Positions 30,740 to 40,152 of a DNA stretch of 64,000 bases are shown here, piece by piece (positions within the stretch are counted from its first letter, which is position 1; each line of letters opens with the position of its first letter). This DNA is from Mycosarcoma maydis (Eukaryota; Basidiomycota; Ustilaginomycetes; Ustilaginales). Both the position numbers and the translations under genes were made by a program. Where the stretch lies: contig NC_026478.1 in NCBI RefSeq assembly GCF_000328475.2, positions 1,984,001 to 2,048,000 of the forward strand, written 5' to 3'. The notes under the pieces are model-generated. The model searched no databases. It had not been told where the DNA came from and worked only from the letters and a program-made list of their open reading frames with translations.

Positions 30740-31650
30740 GCGCTTGCCAGCATCTTGCATGTCTGGTGGCTCTCCTAGTCTCACGGGCTTCTCGTTTCAA
30801 TTATCATGTTTCGGCCATTGCGGCATTCTGTAGTCACGAGTCTAATCTGGCAGATGGATTGTTGAAACGACGTCCTTGCAAAAGCTGGGAAAATGGGAGC
30901 TTCGACTCTTCTGACCCAGCACCACCTTTATTATATACCTCAATCTGGCACTGTGCCGTCTGTGTTCTGAAGGTTGGTCCTTCCGTTGCATTGCAACCAA
31001 CAAGCCGAAGGCTGTCGGTGCGGGCAGGAAGCATGTTGAGCGGAAACAGATTTGTATCTGAGACTTGATGAGTCTTATACCGATGGCGTTCAGCACAATT
31101 TGCCTCGGTCGCCGCGCAGATGCAGCTTAACGTGACGAAGGTATACCCCGTCTGAGCTGAGACCCCGAGGTCCGGGAGTCCTGCTGCTCTCGTGACTCTT
31201 CTTTCCACGGTTCGAAGCGCTGAGGCCTCTTCCAGCTTTGGAGCGCAGCACGAGTCATGAGTGCGAAATTAACAATCACGAATCTTGAATATCGCTCTCG
31301 CCGGCGTTTAGCCTCCCTCCACCTAGCACTAACGTTAGTTAACTCAGATAGCGGCCGCACTGAGCACTTTGAATAAGTCACATAAGTCGTGAGTGGGGGT
31401 GCAGCTCGTGGCTCTTGGTAGTGACTTTTTGCCCTTTACAACTTCATAGGACACATCACATTCACAATCACGAATGGCTCAATCTTCACGAGTGACTGAC
31501 TCTACCTGATTTAGTGTCTACCTCTTTCCTTCTTTGACTCTCACGGTGACAGCTCATCCCAGGTCCGCAGTAATTCGGATTTTCAGTAACAGAGCAGGAC
31601 TCCGCCGACCAGCTCGACAGCACTAAATCGTTCTCTCAATCGCCTGAAGC
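30740..31650. other. Intergenic region RPL22 to DCAF11-like gene
   Basis: No gene is seen. Heptamer-related units occur at 31274-31288 and 31460-31476. A 12-bp perfect palindrome ACTAACGTTAGT lies at 31328-31339. Confidence 0.5.
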
Positions 31651-34200
31651 ATGTCGGGCCGGTTTCCCTACGCCCGCCACGTCGAGGCCGAGAACATTTC
31701 ATCTGGGATCAATCTATACGATGAGATGCTGATGGAGGACAACAGCGACTATATCGAAGATGACGAAGATGACGAAGACGACGAAGCCGAAGACACCCTA
31801 CTTCAAGACGCTCTAGAACGGATGGTAGCGCAAGCAGAGGCGCGCAATTCGTTTGGCACGCAGTACGATGACGATCAAGACACGGAGTATATTCCGTCAG
31901 ACCAAGGCGGCTCGGTCTATCAAGACCTCATCCAAGACGCCGGCGGTCTTGAAATTCAAATGGCAGAGGATGACGACGAAAGTGACTATGACGATGAAGA
32001 CGACGAAGAAGATGACGAATCGCCTTTTCGACGCGGACAGAGTCTCACGATCGATATTCGCGATCTCTTGCGTGCGCATCTGGACACATCCAACGACGAC
32101 GAGAGCAACAGGCAAGACGACAGTGATCTTAACGCAAGAGAGTCCATAGCGCGAGCTTTCAGCGGGATCGGTATCACAGGCTTACAGAGACTCATCGCTG
32201 TTGCTAACGCTGCAGACGCAATCGACAGAGGTGAGTTTGAGGACGATGATGATGATCATGGCGATGAGGAAGACGAGGACAACTGGTATCACATGGCCCG
32301 CTCCACACAGATGGCCAATTTCTGGGACCCAACGACTGAGCCAATTCGATCCGGTCAAGAGCTGGCGCTCGGTGGTGAATTTGGCCGTCAACCAAAACGT
32401 CCCCTCGATGCGGCTCCATCTGCCTTTGCGGAAAGCATCAATATGGTCGACCTCATCCAGGAGCGCAAGTACGCTCGTCGCCGTATTTCCAAAGCCGACA
32501 TGGCCTCGTTTGTGCCCAACACCAACGGCACCGTCGTTGCCTCGTACCCTGCACGTGTCTACTGCGGGCAGTACTCGCAAGACTCCTCCTTCTTCTACAC
32601 TTGCACACAGGACTTCCGGGTGCACATGTACGACACTACCTTGGCAGGCCCCAAGACTGTTCAGGTGTACGACGACGGGCCACGACGCGATCGCAACAGC
32701 TGGTTCTTTAGTTCTGCAGGCGCAACACAGCACACCTCGCTCAACTTGATCAAGAGCATCCAAGGCAGGCAGGGCAATTGGACCATCACGGATGCCAATC
32801 TGAGCCCTGACAATCAGTGGATGATTTATTCGAGCATCACCCCCTACGTGCATCTTGTACCTACCAAGCAAACTCTTGATACTGGTGGAAGAATGTCGAG
32901 TGATCACCAGGTCATGCTTGATTTCAGTAATACAGGAGACGACGATACTGGGGTAAGATGGCGCTCAGCGGTAAGAGATTTCCTTCCCCCTTCCCCCTTT
33001 TTTTTCTTGGCCAGGATTGGGTTTCGCCTTAGCCACTAAATCTCTCTCCTGCCGGTCAACTAATTGACTTGATATTGCTCCTCATTTGACTTCCTACAGA
33101 TCTGGTCGATTCGGTTCTCTGGTGACTCACGCGAGATTGTTGCAGGTGCACATTTTGGCGACATGTACGTCTACGACATTGAGGCTCGTCGTCGTGTGCT
33201 TCGAGTCGAAAGTCACTCGGATGATGTCAACGCGGTCGCATTTGCCGACGCTGCATCCTCGAACGTGCTCATCTCGGGCTCGGATGATTCGTTTGTCAAG
33301 GTGTGGGATCGTCGTTCTCTGTCTGGCGGAAAACCAGCGGGTGTACTAATGGGTCATACGGAAGGTATCACTTATGTCTCGCCGAAAGGCGATGGTCGGT
33401 ACTGCATCTCGAACGGCAAAGACCAGTCCTGTCGCTTGTGGGATCTGCGCATGATGCACAGCTCGTCCAAATTCAATAACATGACGCACCTTCACTATGG
33501 ATTGAGAAACTGGGACTACCGCAACATGTTGTACAGGCAACCACGCTTCCAGGCACATCCAAAAGACTGTTCCGTTATGACGTACCGCGGACATGCAGTG
33601 CTCAAGACTCTGATCCGGTGTCACTTCTCGCCGGCTGAGACGACAGGTCAAAAGTATATCTACAGTGGCAGTGCCGATGGCAAAATCCACATTTGGAACC
33701 TTGACGGCACGGTTGCTCAGGTGCTGGATCGATCCAAAGTGCGACCGTTGTATAAGGAGAAGGATCCAGCCAATCAGATCCACGCATACAGACCACCGGG
33801 AAGCGAGGAAGACGGCGAATCGGCAGACGATGATCAAGATATATTCAGCGGCCTTGGTCTGGCCTCGGATCCATCTGCACCACCTCTACCGTGGTTCAAG
33901 AGGAAGCATCCGATTCGACACGTGTCGAGTCACAACTCGGAAGCCAGCTTCGAAAATCCACTGGCGAGCGCGACACGCGCAAGACCAGGAAGAGGTCACA
34001 GAGGTAGCGGCGGCGGGGCGGTGTGTACAGTACGAGACGTGAGCTGGCATCCACAGGAACCAAGTCTCATGTCGACCGCGTGGGATGGCAACGAGGGCGA
34101 GTCCGGTAGCATCGCAAAGCACGAGCTGGCAGATTGGTCCAAGCGGCACATGACGCTCGAAGACGTACAGGAGCAGATGGCGCTCGAAGCTCGCGGATGA
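31651..34200 (+). CDS. WD40 protein, DCAF11/WDR23-like substrate receptor
   Basis: Two exons: 31651-32970 and 33100-34200, with a 129-base GT-AG intron. The join ...VRWRSA|IWSIRFSGDSREIVAG is in phase 0; a second donor 18 bases upstream (after 32952) would also keep frame. The product has 806 residues. The N-terminal 230 residues are highly acidic (Asp/Glu runs). The WD40 propeller starts around 300 (YPARVYCGQYSQDSSFFYTCTQDFRVHMYD). It includes VYDIEARRRVLRVESHSDDVNAVAFAD, KVWDRR, LWDLRMM and IHIWNLDGT. The HSDDVNAVAF and NWDYRNM blocks are typical of DCAF11/WDR23, a receptor for CUL4-DDB1 ubiquitin ligases, which in animals targets Nrf-type factors and histone mRNA-binding protein. The function in fungi is inferred. 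Confidence 0.88.
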
Positions 34201-34411
34201 GTGCCATGCCGGACATGTCTCCCATCCATACACTCGAATCTTGTAATCTTGTGTTCAGTGGGCCAAGTCTCGCTTTGTTACACAATCTACTCATCGTCGT
34301 GCGTCCACAATTGCGATTTCGGCGTAAGGAAGCGGATCGTGTGTCTAGCAATCGAGCATTTGAGCATTTCAGTCTAAAATCGTGTAATGATCTCGACTCT
34401 ATACCCGACAA

Positions 34412-35650
34412 TCAAGCTTTGTCACTCCAGCCGGCCAGTTCGACGACAAAACTAGCGCTGAGTCTAACGAACTGCATGAGATGATCGAAGCTGAACTCGG
34501 GGTAGTCGAACGTATCGCTCGTGGTATGGATCCTCTTCAAGTTGCTATTTTCAAACGTAGCTTCGATAGCAAACGCGCTGTCGGCGCCGATCTTGGTCCA
34601 ACTGGCGTGATCTGAGCCAGCATAGCCGAGCTTGGTGTGGGTGTATCCGATGTGCAGATATTCATCCACAAGTTGGGCGATGAATTGGGTGAGAGGAGTG
34701 CTGACAAAGTCGGCGACGAGCCCGACGGTTTCCTGCGTGCCTTGTTTAACGAATGCGGTCATGTCTTGTTGGAGCATGGCATGTACTTTGGTATTGGCAC
34801 GTTCGTACGACTGCGCAACAGCCTGGGAGCCTAGTAGGCCTCCTTCTTCGGCAGAGTACCAGTGGAATTCAACGTCGGTCTCCGGCCGCCATTTCTCCTC
34901 CAACAGCACCCTCAGCGCTTCAATGATCGTCACGGTTCCCGAACCATCATCGTCGGCGCCCGGAGCAGCAAAGAAGGGGAACAAGTTGGTGGAGTCTTGG
35001 TGAGCTCCCAAAATCGTCACTCCTTTGGAAGCGGTCAGCGTCGAGTTGGTTCCCTTGACCTTGAGCAGGATCGAGTTCTGACCCCAGGGATGCGGGAATT
35101 CCTGCACCTTGATGAAAGAAGAGTGGTCTTTGACCAGGTCAGAGACTGTCTTGAAGAGCCATGCTTGCGATTGACGTCCCGTTTCGGATTTGTAGTAGCG
35201 TGTGTGGAACGATGTGAACTTTTCCAAGTGCTTGCGAGGTCCCTCCTGCGAGATGTGCGAAAAGACGGCTTTGAGTTGAGACTTGTGTGCGAGCTTCGAT
35301 GGGAACTTGGAGGCTTGTGTGAACGAGAGCGGGGCTCCCTCGGCTTGCAGACGAGCGGCATTGAGTTGTCCGAGTTCAGGTGTGTCGGTCAGGTCCATAA
35401 AGTGGATGCCTCGATACCAGAGCAGCTGCTTACCCAGTTCGGTTGTCCAGTACGGTTCCTCGGTGGCAGAGGTCTGCACGAGACGAGCTGCAAACATGTC
35501 GCGTAAGGAAGAAGCGAAGCCACCAAAGAGCGATCCAGCGAATCCACCTGTCGAGATGACATCTTGAACACCGCCGTTGGTTTCAACAGGCAGAGCAGAC
35601 ACCGAGGTGAGTGCAACTGCTACCGCTGCGATGGGAATAGTGAGCTTCAT
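34412..35650 (-). CDS. Secreted leucine aminopeptidase, peptidase family M28
   Basis: Single exon, 412 residues. The signal peptide is about 1-19 (MKLTIPIAAVAVALTSVSA), followed by a propeptide. All M28 co-catalytic zinc elements are visible: H217 in GAHQDS, the bridging Asp in PGADDDGSG (about 233), catalytic and ligand Glu in YSAEEGG (E268/E269), D296 in LQQDMTAF, and H375 in RIHTTSDT. The layout matches fungal Lap1-type enzymes that remove N-terminal Leu and other hydrophobic residues from extracellular peptides, useful for nutrient nitrogen. N-glycosylation sequons are present. The gene is convergent with the DCAF11-like gene, 211 bases apart. Confidence 0.92.
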   Translation of the reverse strand: MKLTIPIAAVAVALTSVSALPVETNGGVQDVISTGGFAGSLFGGFASSLRDMFAARLVQTSATEEPYWTTELGKQLLWYRGIHFMDLTDTPELGQLNAARLQAEGAPLSFTQASKFPSKLAHKSQLKAVFSHISQEGPRKHLEKFTSFHTRYYKSETGRQSQAWLFKTVSDLVKDHSSFIKVQEFPHPWGQNSILLKVKGTNSTLTASKGVTILGAHQDSTNLFPFFAAPGADDDGSGTVTIIEALRVLLEEKWRPETDVEFHWYSAEEGGLLGSQAVAQSYERANTKVHAMLQQDMTAFVKQGTQETVGLVADFVSTPLTQFIAQLVDEYLHIGYTHTKLGYAGSDHASWTKIGADSAFAIEATFENSNLKRIHTTSDTFDYPEFSFDHLMQFVRLSASFVVELAGWSDKA

Positions 35651-36285
35651 GGTTCTCTAAACAACAACTTCTATTTTGAGGTAAAGCTTAATGTTGAAGT
35701 TTTAAGTTTGTGATGATGGTTCATCGAGAGGAGGAGGAACGGGGAGGACGTGGGACCGATGCAGGGGCCGCGCAACTCTTGTGACTCACTCTGTGTGTGG
35801 AGCACGACATGAGCTGTTGCTTTGATGCAGTGTGCCGCGTGCCGCATTCGTGATTCTGTGTCTGTGAATCGGTGGAGGTTGAATCGCCGTTCCTCGATGC
35901 TTAGGTCCGCACTTGAGCAGTCAGTTGCTCGACTACAACGGGCGTCAGATGACGATCTTCAGGGTCCATTTCGCGACACCCTTCACACTCTTGACCCCAT
36001 TTCGGTATGTCGACTTAACAGACATTTTTTGTCTCGCGTCACGTGCGTCCGTGTAAGAGTCATGAGTCGTGAGTCACGAGTGTAACACATTTGGCTAACA
36101 GAAGCTTGCCAAGGTAGACAGAAACGTACAACTCAACAAACCGTGTTGGGCTTTGGCCCTTACGACACTCAGGTTGACCGAAGTCTCTGCCGCTCCTCTT
36201 CAGAGGTGGTCGACCTCAAGCAATGTGGATGGTGCAACTGAAGTCTGGTGATGATGGCGGATCGCATTTCGATAGCTTGTGTCAT
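35651..36285. other. Intergenic region between the aminopeptidase and LTV1
   Basis: No gene is seen. It serves as the aminopeptidase promoter and the LTV1 3' flank. Heptamer relatives occur at 35847-35857 and 36058-36082 (GAGTCGTGAGTCACGAGT form). Confidence 0.5.
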
Positions 36286-38493
36286 CTATAACAATCGCAT
36301 ACCAGCAGGTCCTCCCTCGGTCTCCTTCCGGCCCCTCTCCGCTTTGGTCTGCTTTTTCTTTTCGCTAGCGAACGCCTGTTTGGTTTTCATCTTGCGCTCC
36401 TTGCGCTCCTTTTTATTCGCCTTGAGAGCTTCTTTTCGTGCCTTGCGGTCTTCCTTGCTCTCGTTGCGATCGCGTTTGGCGGTCACGGCGATGGTGGTCA
36501 TACGTCTTGCCAACTCGCCACCTTCTGTTGCGTCCGAGTCATAGTCCGATCCGCCGGCCTCACCGTCTTCGGTGTCCGAGCCCGAGTCGCTTTCGGAAGG
36601 GGGTCCGCGTCCATCATCTTCTTGCTCTTGATCGAGTGAGAGCTTTTCAGAGGTTGACGCCTTCTTGCCGTTGACACCACGAGGTTTCGAGTAGCCGACG
36701 ATCTCGGGGAATCCAGTACGCGGGTTGATGCGAATCTTGGGCAGCCTCTCTTCGTCGTTGAGGAAAGCAGAGGCTGACGGACGTTGGCTGGTGTAGCTCG
36801 TCATGCTGGGTGCCATACCGTTACCCAGCATGTTCCTGTTGACCGCGCTGCCGCCAGCGACACTGCCGGGGCGGAAGGCGGATGCGTTGCTGCCGCCAAA
36901 TACACTCTCTTTCGCTGAGATAGTGCGCGGATGATTCTCGAGATTCGTCTTGGTAGATTGGATTGTCTCGACATCCCACTTCTCGCGCATGTGACTTCGA
37001 GGTACCGGATCAACGATCTCTTCGTCAGGCGATTCATAGTCTTCGTAATCGCCAAGGTCTCCTTCTCCTTTGCCTTCGTCGAGATCCTTTCCTTCCCATT
37101 CTTTTCCGTTGATGCGCGCTTTGCCGAGCGCCTGACGCAAGATCTTCAGCTTTTCCACTGAGGTCGAGTCGACACCACCGAGTGCTTCGCGAAGCTTTCC
37201 GTGTTTGGTCTCGTACTTGGCGAGGAAATCGTCCATGATACCCTCAAAGTCTTGGCGTGTCACTTCTTCGCCTGCCTTTTCGCCGTCCGAGTCCACGAAT
37301 TCTTCATCCTCCAGCGACTCGAGCGAGGGGTCAAAATCTTCGCGAATGCCATACTTACGGCCAAGCTGGGCGAAACGGTCGTCGAGATCGGTGAGGCCTT
37401 TGTTGCGGAACATGGCAGAGGAACTCATCGACCAAGCAGTACTGCCACCCCCGATTGATGGAGCTTTGGTGCTTGCTGCCCTTCTGGCCAGCGCACCGGG
37501 ACGACCCTTTTTGCCAATTACAGAGCCGCCAACCGTGTACATGGTACCTGCTTTTGATCCACCTCGAAGAGATGCAAGCTGGTCTCGATCTTCGTCGCTA
37601 TCTTGCGCTGGGTCGTCCGATGATGGCTTAGCATTGCGTGCAAGCTCCTGCTGCTTCTTGAACAAGGCCACTCGTGCTTCGAGCGACATGTTTTCGGCGC
37701 CGTTCTGCTCCAACTCGTTTTCTGCTCGTGTCGCTGGATCAGCCCAGATAGCTTCGTCGCCTTCGGGCGCTTGCTCTCTCCACGCATCTTCTTCTCGGAC
37801 CACGCCATCCCACTCGCCATCCTGCACTACCTCGCCGAAAAAGTCGTCGTCCAGATCATCATCCACAAACGCTTCGTCGTCCAGCGCCTCCAACACTTGT
37901 CGCAAATGTGGGTCCATATCCGGTTGAAAACCTTGCAATGATGGTTCGACGGCGAGATGCGAGGTGAAGCTGAATGGCATCTCTTTTTGCGAAGGCAGTA
38001 CCGACGCTGGCAAGTTCAGAGCAGGCTCCTTGTTGACTGCTTGGGCATCTCGATCCTTCAAGGCGAAGCTCTCTTTTCCCTTTGTCTTCCCCTTGCTACC
38101 GGCATTTGCAGAAACGAGGATGGTGTCGACCGTTTCGTCGACATTCTCTCCTCCCCTCTTGACATTCTCGTCATCCTTGATGGGTCGAAGATGCTGCATA
38201 TAGTCGTATTCTGAATCGTCAAAGTAGATGCCGTAGTTGGCCGCTTCTCCGATGTTACTCCTGATGGGTTTGCCGTACTTGTCGCGGATGACGGACGCAT
38301 CAGCTTCGAGCTCTGCCCTCGTCTTGCCCTTGGCGCGCGACTGGTTGGCCGGGTCGTACGAGAGCAGCACGTGTGCACCTGCATCTGGGTCGTTGATCAG
38401 CGGATCACGCTGCGATCGATGGACAAGCTGGAAGTGCTGTGCGTTTTCGGAACGCCATATTGACTTGTTCTTGGTTTTGGACTTGGCCGGCAT
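36286..38493 (-). CDS. LTV1: 40S assembly and export factor Ltv1
   Basis: Non-ribosomal factor on late pre-40S particles, needed for small-subunit head maturation and cytoplasmic release after phosphorylation. Single exon, 735 residues. The N-terminus KSIWRSENAQHFQLVHRSQRDPL and the block NYGIYFDDSEYDYMQHLRPI are Ltv1 signatures. Acidic segments (ALDDEAFVDDDLDDDFFGEVV) and the later RKTGFPEIVGY-like block (RINPRTGFPEIVGYSKPRG) also fit. The basic C-terminus (RKARKEALKANKKERKERKMKTKQ) is helical. The protein is longer than the yeast one (463 residues) because of low-complexity inserts. It is head to head with CSL4. Confidence 0.95.
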   Translation of the reverse strand: MPAKSKTKNKSIWRSENAQHFQLVHRSQRDPLINDPDAGAHVLLSYDPANQSRAKGKTRAELEADASVIRDKYGKPIRSNIGEAANYGIYFDDSEYDYMQHLRPIKDDENVKRGGENVDETVDTILVSANAGSKGKTKGKESFALKDRDAQAVNKEPALNLPASVLPSQKEMPFSFTSHLAVEPSLQGFQPDMDPHLRQVLEALDDEAFVDDDLDDDFFGEVVQDGEWDGVVREEDAWREQAPEGDEAIWADPATRAENELEQNGAENMSLEARVALFKKQQELARNAKPSSDDPAQDSDEDRDQLASLRGGSKAGTMYTVGGSVIGKKGRPGALARRAASTKAPSIGGGSTAWSMSSSAMFRNKGLTDLDDRFAQLGRKYGIREDFDPSLESLEDEEFVDSDGEKAGEEVTRQDFEGIMDDFLAKYETKHGKLREALGGVDSTSVEKLKILRQALGKARINGKEWEGKDLDEGKGEGDLGDYEDYESPDEEIVDPVPRSHMREKWDVETIQSTKTNLENHPRTISAKESVFGGSNASAFRPGSVAGGSAVNRNMLGNGMAPSMTSYTSQRPSASAFLNDEERLPKIRINPRTGFPEIVGYSKPRGVNGKKASTSEKLSLDQEQEDDGRGPPSESDSGSDTEDGEAGGSDYDSDATEGGELARRMTTIAVTAKRDRNESKEDRKARKEALKANKKERKERKMKTKQAFASEKKKQTKAERGRKETEGGPAGMRLL

Positions 38494-38895
38494 GATTAGA
38501 GTACGCTTCCTCGCTCGCTGGCTGGCGGTTACTGGTGGCGATGAGTAGGTGAGCTTTGAAGCTCTTTAAGGTCAGGCGTAGATCTGATCTTCTAGCCTTG
38601 CTTCGAGAATTGCGTCCGGGTATTCGGTAGAGTGTGTGAGGGGGTCGATAAGTGGTGTTGAGAAGACTTGGTGAGATAGTCAAGTTTGTGCCTGCTCGCG
38701 GTGATTGAGCAGCTGTACGAGGTAGCTAAGTTACGCTGTCAACTCACGACTTTCGAAAAATATTTTGAGAACGCTTCGAACTGTGGCTTCCACCAAAAAG
38801 TTTCACACAGCTCAACGCGGACCCTTACACAGGTGAATTTTCGCAAGACGAGGGTTTTTTCTGCGTCCGCGTTTGACATAACTTACTCCACAATC
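38494..38895. other. Divergent promoter LTV1 / CSL4
   Basis: 402 bases without a gene. Contains a PAC-like GCGATGAG at 38537-38544 and a GAAAAATATTTTG element at about 38755-38767, reminiscent of yeast ribosome-biogenesis promoter motifs. No heptamer array is seen here. Confidence 0.5.
38537..38544 (+). promoter_or_regulatory. PAC-like motif
   Basis: GCGATGAG matches the yeast PAC (CTCATCGC) core found at ribosome and rRNA-processing genes. It lies 44 bases from the LTV1 ATG, so it may be in the leader; a single 8-mer match can be chance. Confidence 0.25.
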
Positions 38896-39819
38896 ATGGC
38901 TTACATAAGCCAAACTTCTCATCACCACATCGCCGCCGCCCCTCTTGAATCTTTATGTCGACTCGTTCTATGTGCTTTGTACACTAATGCTTTTGACACG
39001 ACGCCCTCGATACGTGAAACGGTATTAGCATACGACATGACTGCTCCGACCTCATCGTCAGGTAGGCTCTTGCTTCCAGGCCAACCGGTGTCCGTCTCAC
39101 GCTCCTCTAAGCCGCAGCTTGAACTTGGGCTCGGCACATACGCACGAGGTGACTACATCCTCTCCTCACTGGTCGGTTACGAATCACGCACACTGTCTGG
39201 CTCGTCATCGTCTTCCTCTTCGACATTACCGAATCAGACGACTAAGTCAAAAACTGGGCTTGCTCAGACGGAGATCGTGTCTATCAGCGGCGTAGAAAAT
39301 CGGTTCGTTGTACCGCGACCTGATTCAACCGTGATTGCGCGAGTGACGCGCGTCACCCCGCGCCAGGCGTACCTGTCGATCCTGATCGTCGACGGACAAC
39401 CGTGTGGATCTTCGTCCTCAACATCATCCACCTTCGTCCAGTCCGGTCTGGGCAACCATGCAGCGGGCGAAGGCGAAGGCGTCGACTTTCAAGGCGTAGT
39501 TCGATCGCAAGACGTAAGAAGCACCGAAAAGGACAAAGTGAAAATCGCCGATTGCTTCCGTCCAGGCGACATTGTCCGTGCCACCGTAATCAGTCTGGGC
39601 GATGCTAGAAGCTACTACTTGTCCACCGCCGGAAACAGTCTAGGTGTCATCTATGCCACGAGCGCAACTTCAGCAGGTGCCCAACTCTCCGACACACCAG
39701 GTGGCGCAGGCTGGAACATCACCGGCAATCCCATGCTACCCATAAGCTGGAACCAGATGATCGATCCCATCACCGGCATCCTCGAAAACCGAAAGTGCGC
39801 TAAACCTGATTCGATCTGA
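38896..39819 (+). CDS. CSL4: Exosome cap subunit Csl4
   Basis: RNA-binding cap component of the RNA exosome, which trims rRNA, snoRNA and degrades mRNA. Single exon. From the ATG at 38896 the product has 307 residues; the in-frame ATG at 39037 (MTAPTSSSGRLLLPGQPV) gives 260 and sits closer to the conserved N-terminal domain, so it may be the true start. The landmarks are LLLPGQPV, GTYARGDYILSSLVG, then the S1 domain (DSTVIARVTRVTPRQAYLSILIVDG ... FQGVVRSQDVRSTEKDKVKIADCFRPGDIVRATVISLGDARSYYLSTA). The C-terminal zinc-ribbon-like region is WNQMIDPITGILENRKCAKP. Ser/Thr-rich inserts lengthen both linkers. It is divergent from LTV1, another ribosome-pathway gene. Confidence 0.92.
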   Translation: MAYISQTSHHHIAAAPLESLCRLVLCALYTNAFDTTPSIRETVLAYDMTAPTSSSGRLLLPGQPVSVSRSSKPQLELGLGTYARGDYILSSLVGYESRTLSGSSSSSSSTLPNQTTKSKTGLAQTEIVSISGVENRFVVPRPDSTVIARVTRVTPRQAYLSILIVDGQPCGSSSSTSSTFVQSGLGNHAAGEGEGVDFQGVVRSQDVRSTEKDKVKIADCFRPGDIVRATVISLGDARSYYLSTAGNSLGVIYATSATSAGAQLSDTPGGAGWNITGNPMLPISWNQMIDPITGILENRKCAKPDSI

Positions 39820-40152
39820 TCCCGCTTCTCCCCAACTTCCAACGTCCAAACGCTCTCTCTCTCATTCAACTGTACTAATACACTCATTTCACCTAAATCT
39901 CACGCTCTCACACTGATGCTTCCCGCCTCTGTTATACGGTCCGAACGTAGCGATTTCCATTCTATACCGATCAAGGCTTATCAACGTTGAGTGTCGTACA
40001 ATTTCCAACGACTGTGCCGTTTGCGTCAAAGCAACGACAAAAAGCGTCAAGTGATTGGGATTCTGTTTGCTGAAATGTGTTTGTGTGTGTGTGTGCATGC
40101 ATGCGTATCCATCTTGTTATGTTCAATCGAGCTCCTTCGCTTGGGGGTCACC
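39820..40152. other. Convergent 3' region CSL4 / kinase
   Basis: No gene. It contains an alternating purine-pyrimidine tract with (TG)n followed by CATGCATGCGTAT (about 40082-40107), of potential Z-DNA type. Confidence 0.55.
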
